A DNA stretch of 21,410 nt, taken from DASRRB01 sp036732755 (GTDB lineage: Bacteria; Planctomycetota; B15-G4; SIAN01). The stretch spans positions 1 through 21,410 of the forward strand of contig DAINBU010000087.1 of NCBI GenBank assembly GCA_036732755.1, written 5' to 3'. Made by a program: the position numbers and the translations under genes. Numbering within the stretch: position 1 is the stretch's first letter; each line of letters starts with the position of its first letter. This document shows, piece by piece, positions 1-8,027 of the stretch. The notes below the pieces were generated by a model. That model was given only the letters and a program-made list of their open reading frames with translations, did no database searches and had not been told where the DNA came from.

Positions 1-160
1 AGTTCGCGCAGGAGGCCGTCCGGTCGCACGCGCTTCGCCGCGCGCCGCGGCGCGCTCCGTCCGGCCCGATTTCGCGGGGTCATTGCGGCAGGATAAGAAC
101 CGTCGGCGCGGGTATCGTTGCGACCCCCTTTTCCCCGCCCGAGTCCGCAGGACCGCACCG
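1..160. other. Upstream region of citrate synthase; no gene assigned
   Basis: No recognisable gene lies here. The citrate synthase frame is open leftwards to the window edge, but the conserved protein begins at 161. A short minus-strand frame opening at an ATG at 83 runs off the left edge and has a basic, unrecognisable sequence without a Shine-Dalgarno motif, so it is not called. A 16-base GC-only palindrome sits at 40-55. I could not find a convincing sigma-70 -35/-10 pair: a TTGCGG at 83-88 and a TATCGT at 113-118 are too far apart (24 bases). Confidence 0.5.
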
Positions 161-1492
<1,332 letters not shown>

Positions 1493-1522
1493 GCGCGGGT
1501 CGGGAAGGAGCGCCGGCGCCGC

Positions 1523-2881
1523 ATGTACCGCTGGGTCATCGCGTGGCGCTGGCTGAAACGCCTGCCGATGCTGTGGGTGTCGGTGGTGGGCGTCTTCCTC
1601 GGCGTCGCCTCGATCCTGGTGGTCGACTCGATCTTCAACGGCGTCCTCGCCGAGCTGCGCGGCGTCTACCGCGGCACCGCCGCCGACCTCTACGTGCCGA
1701 TGGTCCTGCCGCGCCGCGCCGAGGGGACCCTGCTCCCGACCGACCGGATCCTCGACGAGATCCGCGGCTGCGAGGGGGTGGCCGGCGCGACCGCGCGCCT
1801 CGTCTGGCCGTGCTTGCTGCCGGAGGGGCTCAAGCTGCCCGAGATCGTCGCGATCGGGAGCATCAGCCGCCGCTCGCTCCTCGACGTGCGCGGCATCGAG
1901 CCGGACGGCGAGGCGAGCGCGACGGACTTCCGGCGCTACCTCGAGGCAGCGCCCGCCGCGCGGCGCGTGCGCGACCTCGCGCGGCCGTTCGACGTCGGTG
2001 ACCTGCCCGACGCCGACCGCTCCGCGATCCCGCTCCTGCTCGGCGAGCGCGCCGCGCGCGAGCTCGGTCTCGAGCGCGGCGCGACCTTCCAGTTGATGAC
2101 GTTCCCTGACGGCGTGACGGTCGAGCACGCGAGGGAGAAGGGCATCCAGCCGCGCACCGCGCGCTTCCTCCTGGCCGGCACCTTCGACACCGGCTTCTAC
2201 CTCGAGGACATGACGCGGGCGCTGGTGCCGCTTGGCGACCTGCAGCGCTTCATCGGGACGAAGCGCACCTCGACCGAGATCGTGGTGAAGCTCGCCGACG
2301 TCGCGCAAATCGACGTCGTGCGCGAGCGGCTGATCGCCAGGCTCGGCGGCCCGCCCTTCAACCTCTCGCACTGGTTCACGACGCCGGTCACGACGTGGGA
2401 GGACCTGAACCAGAACGTCCTCGCCGCGATCGCGAACCAGCGCCAGGTGCTCGACCTGATCCTCTTCTTCGTCGTGATCGTGGCGGGCTTCAACCTCCTC
2501 GTCTCGCTCAACCTGATCGTGACGGAGAAGCTGCGCGACGTCGGGACGCTCGCGTCGCTCGGCGCGTCGTCGCTCGGCATCGCGTCGGTCTTCACCGCGC
2601 TCGGCTTCCTCGTCACGCTGGTGGGCGCGGCGCTCGGGCTCGTGGGCGGCGCCTTCTTCGCGCACCACGTGAACCGGCTGCACGAATGGTTCGCGCAGGC
2701 GACCGGGCATCGGCTGTGGGAGCCGACCACCTACCTCTTCGACACGATCCCGACCGTCGTCGCGCCCGGCGTGATCGGGCTCGGCATCGCGGCGACCTTC
2801 GCGATCACGCTCCTCTTCGCCTTCATCGCATCGCTGCGCGCGGCGCGGCTCGACCCCGTGGTCGCGCTGCGCCACGAGTGA
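1523..2881 (+). CDS. FtsX/LolC-like ABC transporter permease
   Basis: This 452-residue inner-membrane protein has the topology of the FtsX/MacB/LolC permease family. One hydrophobic segment lies near the N-terminus (about residues 16-36), followed by a large soluble domain of about 270 residues expected in the periplasm, then three membrane segments (about 311-334, 352-380 and 418-442). The family signature after the second segment (TEKLRDVGTLASLGAS) and the C-terminal ending (ARLDPVVALRHE) are typical. Such permeases move lipoproteins, peptides or other envelope substrates and need a separate ATPase (LolD/MacB type). No ATPase gene is seen in the window, so the partner must be elsewhere or the protein works differently. 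A GGAAGGAG lies at 1503-1510, 12 bases before the ATG, longer than ideal. The stop overlaps the next gene's GTG. Confidence 0.85.
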   Translation: MYRWVIAWRWLKRLPMLWVSVVGVFLGVASILVVDSIFNGVLAELRGVYRGTAADLYVPMVLPRRAEGTLLPTDRILDEIRGCEGVAGATARLVWPCLLPEGLKLPEIVAIGSISRRSLLDVRGIEPDGEASATDFRRYLEAAPAARRVRDLARPFDVGDLPDADRSAIPLLLGERAARELGLERGATFQLMTFPDGVTVEHAREKGIQPRTARFLLAGTFDTGFYLEDMTRALVPLGDLQRFIGTKRTSTEIVVKLADVAQIDVVRERLIARLGGPPFNLSHWFTTPVTTWEDLNQNVLAAIANQRQVLDLILFFVVIVAGFNLLVSLNLIVTEKLRDVGTLASLGASSLGIASVFTALGFLVTLVGAALGLVGGAFFAHHVNRLHEWFAQATGHRLWEPTTYLFDTIPTVVAPGVIGLGIAATFAITLLFAFIASLRAARLDPVVALRHE

Positions 2882-4737
2882 GGCGCGGCGCGACCGTGGG
2901 GGAGGGCGACCCGCGTTTCCGGCCTCCCGGCGACCTGCGCGACCTGCTGCGCACGCTGCGCGACGCGGGCGAGCTGGTCGAGGTCGACGCCGAGGTCGAC
3001 CCGGAGCTCGAGGTCGCCGAGATCCACCGCCGCGTCATCGCCGCGGGCGGCCCGGCGCTCCTCTTCCGGCGCGTGCGCGGCAGCCCCTACCGGGTCGTCA
3101 CCAACCTCTTCGGGACGGCGCGCCGCGTCGAGCTCGCCTTCGGGCGCCCCGAGCTCTTGGTGCGCGACCTGGTCCGGCTGCTCGAGGAGCTCCCGGCGGC
3201 GGCCGGCTCCACGGGCGGGGTGGCGCGCACGCTCTGGCGCGCGCGCTCGCTGCTCGGGAGGCTCGCGCGCCTCGGCACGCGCCACGTCGCGCGCGCGCCC
3301 GTGCTCGACGTCGTCGACGCGCCGCCGCGGCTGACGGCGCTGCCGCTCACGAAATCGTGGAGCGAGGACGGCGGCGCGTTCCTCACGCTGCCGCTCGTCT
3401 ACACCGAGCCGCCGGGCGGGGGCGCCGGCAACCTCGGCATCTACCGCATGCAGCGCTTCGACGACGCGACCACCGGCATGCACTGGCAGATCCAGAAGGG
3501 CGGCGGCTTTCACTTCGACGCGGCGGAGCGGAGCGGCGCCGACCTGCCGGTGTCGGCGTTCCTCGGCGGCCCGCCGGCCGCGCTCCTCTCCGCCGTCGCG
3601 CCGCTTCCGGAGAACGTGCCCGAGCTCCTGCTCGCGTCGCTCCTGCTCGGGTCGAAGTTGAAGACGACGCGCCATCCGTCGTCGCCGCATCGCCTGCTCG
3701 CCGACGCGGAGTTCTGCCTCGTCGGCAGGGCGCGCGCGCACGAGCGTCGGCCCGAAGGTCCGTTCGGGGACCACTACGGCTACTACTCGCTCGCGCACGA
3801 CTTCCCCGTCTTCCGGTGCGAGGCGGTGCTGCACCGCGCCGACGCGATCCTGCCGGCGACCGTCGTCGGCAAGCCGCGCCAGGAGGACTTCCACCTCGGC
3901 GACTTCCTGCAGCGGCTGCTCGCGCCGCTCTTCCCGCGGGTGATGCCGGGGGTGGTCGACCTCTGGTCGTACGGGGAGACCGGCTACCACTCGCTCGCCG
4001 CGGCCGTGGTGCGCGACCGCTACAAGCGCGAGGCGATGGTCGCGGGCTTCCGGATCCTGGGAGAGGGGCAGCTCTCGCTGACCAAGTTCCTGCTTCTCAC
4101 CGACGGCGCGGTCGACCTGCACGACTTCAAGAAGGTGCTCGAGCACGTGCTCGCGCGCGCCCGCATCGAGACCGACCTCTTCGTCTTCCCCAACCTCTCG
4201 ATGGACACGCTCGACTACACGGGGACGCGCCTGAACGAGGGGAGCAAGGGGCTCCTGCTCGGGCTCGGGGAGCCGATCCGGACGCTTCCGCGCGAGTTCC
4301 GCGGGGAGCTCCCGTCGCCCTTCGAGCGCGCGCGGCCGTTCTGCGCCGGCTGCCTCGTCGTCGGCGGCCCCGACCACGCGCGCGAGCCCGACGCCGCGGA
4401 GCGGCTCGCGCAGGTCGCCGCGCTCGCCGACTGGCCGCTCGTGGTACTGAGCGACGAACCCGACCGTGCTTCAGCCAGCTCCATGAACTTCCTGTGGACG
4501 ACCTTCACCCGCTTCGATCCCGCGCGCGATTTGCGCGGAAGCTCAGCGTCGATCGCGAAAGGAATGGTCGTGCGCCGTCCGCCACTCGTGATCGACGCCC
4601 GCCGGAAGCATGGCTATCCCGCGGAGCTCCTCTGCGATCCCGACACGGCCAAGAGAGTGACCCGACGTTGGATCGACTACTTTTCCACCGAAGTCCCCAT
4701 GGGCGACTCCGCTCGAAGTTCCCTCGACAGCGTGTGA
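2878..4737 (+). CDS. UbiD-family (prenylated-FMN-dependent) decarboxylase, long form
   Basis: UbiD enzymes (de)carboxylate aromatic or unsaturated acids using prenylated FMN made by UbiX. The family catalytic triad is visible: Arg190 in GIYRMQ, Glu293 and Asp298 in EGPFGDHYGYY. Further conserved blocks are MHWQIQKGGGFHF, the GKPRQEDFHLGDF region, LTKFLLLTD and a C-terminal VIDARRKHGYPAELLCDP block. At about 619 residues it is longer than E. coli UbiD (about 500) and resembles long UbiD proteins annotated in menaquinone biosynthesis in several phyla; the substrate is unknown. GTG at 2878 overlaps the permease stop by four bases (GTGA), suggesting translational coupling; GTG at 2896 is an equally possible start. 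From about 4440 the coding sequence drops to near 60-68% GC with codons such as CGT, GCT and TCA that are rare upstream, yet the reading frame and family similarity continue. No UbiX gene is in the window. Confidence 0.9.
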   Translation: MRRGATVGEGDPRFRPPGDLRDLLRTLRDAGELVEVDAEVDPELEVAEIHRRVIAAGGPALLFRRVRGSPYRVVTNLFGTARRVELAFGRPELLVRDLVRLLEELPAAAGSTGGVARTLWRARSLLGRLARLGTRHVARAPVLDVVDAPPRLTALPLTKSWSEDGGAFLTLPLVYTEPPGGGAGNLGIYRMQRFDDATTGMHWQIQKGGGFHFDAAERSGADLPVSAFLGGPPAALLSAVAPLPENVPELLLASLLLGSKLKTTRHPSSPHRLLADAEFCLVGRARAHERRPEGPFGDHYGYYSLAHDFPVFRCEAVLHRADAILPATVVGKPRQEDFHLGDFLQRLLAPLFPRVMPGVVDLWSYGETGYHSLAAAVVRDRYKREAMVAGFRILGEGQLSLTKFLLLTDGAVDLHDFKKVLEHVLARARIETDLFVFPNLSMDTLDYTGTRLNEGSKGLLLGLGEPIRTLPREFRGELPSPFERARPFCAGCLVVGGPDHAREPDAAERLAQVAALADWPLVVLSDEPDRASASSMNFLWTTFTRFDPARDLRGSSASIAKGMVVRRPPLVIDARRKHGYPAELLCDPDTAKRVTRRWIDYFSTEVPMGDSARSSLDSV

Positions 4738-4784
4738 ATTCGAATACACCGCCCGGGGGCAATTTTTGGGGTAGCGGCGAAAAC

Positions 4785-4811
4785 GGAACTGCCTACGCTT
4801 TCCGCCCGTCT
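4785..4811 (+). promoter_or_regulatory. Candidate ECF-sigma promoter (autoregulation)
   Basis: GGAACT at 4785-4790 is followed after exactly 16 bases by CGTCT at 4807-4811. This is the classical layout of ECF-type promoters (GGAAC-type -35, CGTC/TCTGA-type -10). It lies 41 bases before the ATG of an ECF sigma factor gene, in the only intergenic gap on its 5' side. Autoregulated ECF operons usually carry such an element. The match is seen in the sequence; recognition by this particular sigma factor is inferred. Confidence 0.6.
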
Positions 4812-4852
4812 GCCGGGCATCGCTCGACTGCACCTCTCCATTGACCTTCGGC

Positions 4853-5497
4853 ATGACTTCACCGGAACCCGCCGGAGCCGACCGTCCCGTCTGGCGCAAG
4901 CGCGCAGGCGCAGGCGATCTGGAATTGGACGCGGGGGCGTTGCGAGAACTCGCGCGACGCTTCTCCCGGCGGGACGTCGTTGCGTTCGAGACCGTCTTCA
5001 AGGTCTTCAAGAGCGCGATCTTCGCGATCGGGATCGTCGAGCTCGGCGACCCGAGCGAGGCCGAGGACCTGGTCCAGGAGACGTTCCGGCGCGCATGGAC
5101 CGCCGCCGGTTCGCTCGTCGAACCCGACAAGCTGCGTCCGTGGCTCTACGCGATCGCGCGCAACCTGTGCGCGGACATGAAGGAGAGCCAGCGCCGCCGG
5201 CCCCAGCCGATGGAGGTCGTCCCGGAGCCGCCCCCGCGCGAGACGCCGTCGAGCCCCTTCGCCGACGCCGTCCGCTCCGAAAAGGCGCGCAAGATCCAGC
5301 ACCTCCTCGGGACGGTGCCTGATCAGTTCCGGACCGTGCTGGCCATGCGACTGATCGAGGAGCGTTCCTACCAGGAAATCGCTGACATTCTCGATGTTCC
5401 CATCCATTTCGTGAAGAACGCAATCGCGCGCGGGGGTCGGGTGCTTGTCCAAAAAATACGGAACCACCCCGCGCTCGCCCCACAGGATGAGGCGTGA
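4853..5497 (+). CDS. ECF-family RNA polymerase sigma factor
   Basis: This 214-residue protein has the two-domain ECF layout. Sigma region 2 (about residues 41-112) includes the DPSEAEDLVQETFRRAW block and the RPWLYAIARNLCADMKES block. Region 4 (about 145-203) includes the helix-turn-helix segment ERSYQEIADILDVPIHFVKNAIARG. There is no region 3 and no C-terminal extension. It should direct RNA polymerase to a small regulon in response to the partner encoded next to it. ATG at 4853 is preferred over the TTG at 4841 because the extra four residues add nothing recognisable; neither has a clear Shine-Dalgarno. A GGAACT-N16-CGTCT element upstream suggests self-activation. The downstream FecR-like gene starts 20 bases after the stop, as expected for a sigma/anti-sigma pair. 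Confidence 0.93.
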   Translation: MTSPEPAGADRPVWRKRAGAGDLELDAGALRELARRFSRRDVVAFETVFKVFKSAIFAIGIVELGDPSEAEDLVQETFRRAWTAAGSLVEPDKLRPWLYAIARNLCADMKESQRRRPQPMEVVPEPPPRETPSSPFADAVRSEKARKIQHLLGTVPDQFRTVLAMRLIEERSYQEIADILDVPIHFVKNAIARGGRVLVQKIRNHPALAPQDEA

Positions 5498-5504
5498 CAG
5501 GGGT

Positions 5505-5510
5505 GGGAGG
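5505..5510 (+). promoter_or_regulatory. Ribosome binding site deciding the start of the FecR-like gene
   Basis: GGGAGG lies seven bases before ATG 5518. It favours this ATG over the in-frame GTG at 5494 that overlaps the sigma factor stop (GTGA), which would add eight residues and has no comparable site. Confidence 0.7.
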
Positions 5511-5517
5511 CAGACGA

Positions 5518-7743
5518 ATGCAGCGCGAAGACATCCTCGAGCTGATCCTCCTCGAAGCCGACGGCGGCCTTTCGCTCGAGGAGTCGGGCCGGCTCGAAAA
5601 CGAGCTCGCGCGGGATCCGACGCTGCGCGATGAACGGTCGCGCATTCACTCCGCCTGGAAGGATGTGAGGGATCTGGGCCGCGGCCTCGCAATGCGGCCC
5701 GAGTTCGGTGAGTCGCGCCTCGCCTCGCTGCGCGCTCCGCGCCGCGAAGGCGTGATCATCGGCGGCCACGTGCGCGCCGCCGCCGCCGCGCTCCTGCTCG
5801 CCACGTTCGCGCGCGGCAGCTTCGACCCGCGCACGTCGATCGTCGTCGACCGCTTCGGACCCGACGCGAACGGCGCCGCGGTCCGCTCGACCGCCGCCGC
5901 CGACGAGACGATCCGCGCCGATTCCGGCGGGAGCGTCGTCGCGAGCGCCATCGACGGACTGCGCGTCAACCTGCGCAACGGCGGCGTGTCGCTCAACGCC
6001 GACGGCGACGTACGCATCGAGCCGGGCCCGATCGCCGCCGACGTGATGATCGGCGAACGGGCGGCGCGCATCGACCTCGGCGGCCTCGAATTGATCGGCA
6101 CCCAGGCGTCGCTCGCGATCTCCGGAGAAGGGTTCGAGGACCGGCAGTTCGTGGTCCTCTCCGGTTCGCTGCGCCTGAACGACTTCACCGGCCGCGTTTT
6201 CACGCGCTTCGACGGCGCGGTGAGGATCGGCCCCGACAAGTCGGCGGCCGGCTTCAATCCGATCGTCAGCGGCAATCCGCTCATCGACCCGGCGACCGTC
6301 CCGACGCGCACCGAGACGCCGGTCGAAGTGGCCCCCGAGCCCGCACGCGAGCACTCCGACCCGACCCTCCTGATGAACCGCAGCTTCGCCCCGGCCCACC
6401 TGGTCGGGACGATCACCTCGGCCTCCGACGGGACCGCAGTCGCGGGCGCCGTCGTGACGCTCGTCCGCGACCTCCTTCCGGAGGACGCGCTGAAGGTCCT
6501 GCTGCCGGACGACCCCGAACTGCGCCTCGAGACGCGCCGCGACCTCGACACCGCCCGAGCCGCGCTCGGGGGGGCGTTCACGGTGGAGAGCGGCGCGGAC
6601 GGCCGCTTCGACCTCCCCCGGCTCCCCCCGGGGATCTGGCGGATCGACGTCCAGGCGCCCGACGAGAGCCCGTTCGCCGACCTGCGCGACCGCTTCTTCG
6701 AGGTGCGCGCCGGCGAGGAACTGGCGCTGCCGCTCGCCCTCGACGACGGCGCCACGGCCTTCGGCCGCATCGTCGACTCGAAGGGCCGGCCGGTCACCAA
6801 CGCGATCCTGATGCGGCTCGCGCGGACCATCCACACCGACTCGAACGGCAACTTCAAGCTCGAGCACGTCTCGGCGACCGACGGCCGCGCGACGATCCGC
6901 GCGAACGACTTCGTGCTCACCGACGTCGACCTCAGCACGCTGGAGTTCAACGCGATCACGCTCTCGCGCTCGATCCCGATCCGCGGAGTGATCCGCGACC
7001 ACGTCGGGACGCCGATGGCGGGCCGCATCGAGGCCGGCTTCGAGGTGAACGGCGTCTGGCACGTCGAGCGCACCAACGTCGACGTCGAGGGCAAGTTCTC
7101 GCTGCGCACGATCCCGTCGGGCGTCGCCATCCGGCTGGTGGCGAGCTCGCGCGGCTACCAGATCGCGACGCGCTTCCTCGACCCCGACGCGAGCCGCGCC
7201 GACAAGTTCTATCTCGACCTCCCGACCGATCGCTCCGTCACCGTCTACCCGTACGACGTCGCCTTCGGCCGGCCCGTGAGCGACGCGGCGGTCCTCGCCT
7301 ACGGACTCCAGGAGCTGCTGCCGGGCGTCGAGGAGACCGTCGGCTTCTCGCTCTCCGGGCTCGACTCCGACAACGACACCGCGGCGATCGTCTGCTCCGC
7401 GGGCCTGCGCTTCACCACGTTCTCCTTCACACCGAATGCGACCGAAGTTCATGTCGAGATGCAGCCGGCGCGCGATCGCCGCGTGCGCGTCGTCGATCCG
7501 TCCGGCAACGCCGTCTCCGACGCGCTCGTCGTCTGGTCGGCCCGGATGAACGAGGACCCGCGCGTGCTCGCCGTGGTGCCGGCGATCGGGCTGTCGGACC
7601 ACATCCAGCTCCCCGACTTCGGCCTCGATGGCGGCGGGCTCGACGCACAGATCGTCGTCACCTCGAAGGGCACGACGGTGGTCGTGGGCGATGATCCGAC
7701 GAAGGACGAGATCGTGGTCGTCGTCGGCGGCTCGGACCAGTAG
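5518..7743 (+). CDS. FecR-like putative anti-sigma factor with carboxypeptidase-regulatory-like repeats
   Basis: This 741-residue protein sits directly behind the ECF sigma gene. Residues 1-55 form a predicted helical, acidic N-terminus (LELILLEADGGLSLEESGRL) like the cytoplasmic domain of anti-sigma factors, but without the His/Cys zinc motif of ZAS proteins. A short hydrophobic stretch at about 86-98 may cross the membrane. Residues about 140-222 resemble a FecR domain (GTQASLAISGEG, then VVLSGSLRL). From about 294 to the end there are four or five beta-sandwich segments of the carboxypeptidase-regulatory (CarboxypepD_reg) type, recognisable by G-x-(I/V)-x-D-x-x-G-x-P-V cores: 294-405 (with a charged insertion at 320-350), 412-482, 485-570, about 572-650 and 655-736. 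The C-terminus ends in a Val-rich strand. Inference: it holds the sigma factor at the membrane and its outer repeats sense a ligand or envelope state. No FecA-like receptor is nearby. The membrane segment is short, so topology is uncertain. Confidence 0.75.
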   Translation: MQREDILELILLEADGGLSLEESGRLENELARDPTLRDERSRIHSAWKDVRDLGRGLAMRPEFGESRLASLRAPRREGVIIGGHVRAAAAALLLATFARGSFDPRTSIVVDRFGPDANGAAVRSTAAADETIRADSGGSVVASAIDGLRVNLRNGGVSLNADGDVRIEPGPIAADVMIGERAARIDLGGLELIGTQASLAISGEGFEDRQFVVLSGSLRLNDFTGRVFTRFDGAVRIGPDKSAAGFNPIVSGNPLIDPATVPTRTETPVEVAPEPAREHSDPTLLMNRSFAPAHLVGTITSASDGTAVAGAVVTLVRDLLPEDALKVLLPDDPELRLETRRDLDTARAALGGAFTVESGADGRFDLPRLPPGIWRIDVQAPDESPFADLRDRFFEVRAGEELALPLALDDGATAFGRIVDSKGRPVTNAILMRLARTIHTDSNGNFKLEHVSATDGRATIRANDFVLTDVDLSTLEFNAITLSRSIPIRGVIRDHVGTPMAGRIEAGFEVNGVWHVERTNVDVEGKFSLRTIPSGVAIRLVASSRGYQIATRFLDPDASRADKFYLDLPTDRSVTVYPYDVAFGRPVSDAAVLAYGLQELLPGVEETVGFSLSGLDSDNDTAAIVCSAGLRFTTFSFTPNATEVHVEMQPARDRRVRVVDPSGNAVSDALVVWSARMNEDPRVLAVVPAIGLSDHIQLPDFGLDGGGLDAQIVVTSKGTTVVVGDDPTKDEIVVVVGGSDQ

Positions 7744-7777
7744 GCGGCGCCGCGCGGTCTCTCGGGCACTTCGGCGC

Positions 7778-8005
7778 ATGCCGGAGCGCAACGCAACGCC
7801 CGCCGCGGCTCCCCCGGGGAGGCTCGACCCCGCGCCCCCGTCTCTTGTGGCGGCGGTCGCGTCGCTCTCTTCCGCCGGCCCCGGTCGCCGCTTCGCCCCG
7901 GGCGAGGAGGCCGGCTGCGAGTTCTGCGGCCACCCGTCGCTCGACCGCCACTGCAAGGTCGTCTGCCCGCGCTGCGGCGCGGTGCGCGACTGCTCCGACC
8001 CCTGA
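7778..8005 (+). CDS. Small zinc-ribbon-like protein
   Basis: A 75-residue frame whose C-terminal 30 residues are rich in potential metal ligands: Cys47, Cys50, His52, His58, Cys59, Cys63, Cys66 and Cys72. The arrangement CEFCG ... HCKVVCPRCGAVRDCSDP looks like a zinc ribbon (CxxC ... CxxC) with an extra HC pair and a terminal DCxD. The first 40 residues are Pro/Ala-rich and not recognisable, and no Shine-Dalgarno precedes the ATG, so the true start may be later (in-frame GTG at 7847, giving 52 residues). The Cys-rich end is too ordered to be a chance frame. The function is unknown; nucleic-acid or protein binding is only a guess. It follows the FecR-like gene by 34 bases and converges on mutS. 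Confidence 0.7.
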   Translation: MPERNATPAAAPPGRLDPAPPSLVAAVASLSSAGPGRRFAPGEEAGCEFCGHPSLDRHCKVVCPRCGAVRDCSDP

Positions 8006-8027
8006 CCGCCTGCGGAGCGGGGTCAGG
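8001..8027. terminator. Palindrome spanning two convergent stop codons; possible weak bidirectional terminator
   Basis: CCTGACC at 8001-8007 and GGTCAGG at 8021-8027 form a perfect 7-bp stem with a 13-base loop. The left arm contains the TGA of the small zinc-ribbon gene and the right arm contains the reverse-strand TGA of mutS. There is no T-run on either side, so termination is uncertain. Confidence 0.35.

Noticed and set aside
40..55. Perfect 16-base palindrome made only of G and C.
   Set aside because: No loop, no adjacent T-run or gene context; expected by chance in this composition.
83..118. TTGCGG and TATCGT as a sigma-70 promoter for gltA.
   Set aside because: The spacing of 24 bases is too long for a functional -35/-10 pair.
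4751..4767. GC-rich stretch followed by TTTTT after the UbiD stop, looking like a terminator.
   Set aside because: No stem of useful length with a possible loop can be drawn before the T-run.
4841..4852. TTG start four codons before the sigma factor ATG.
   Set aside because: No ribosome site and no conserved residues gained; ATG at 4853 is simpler.
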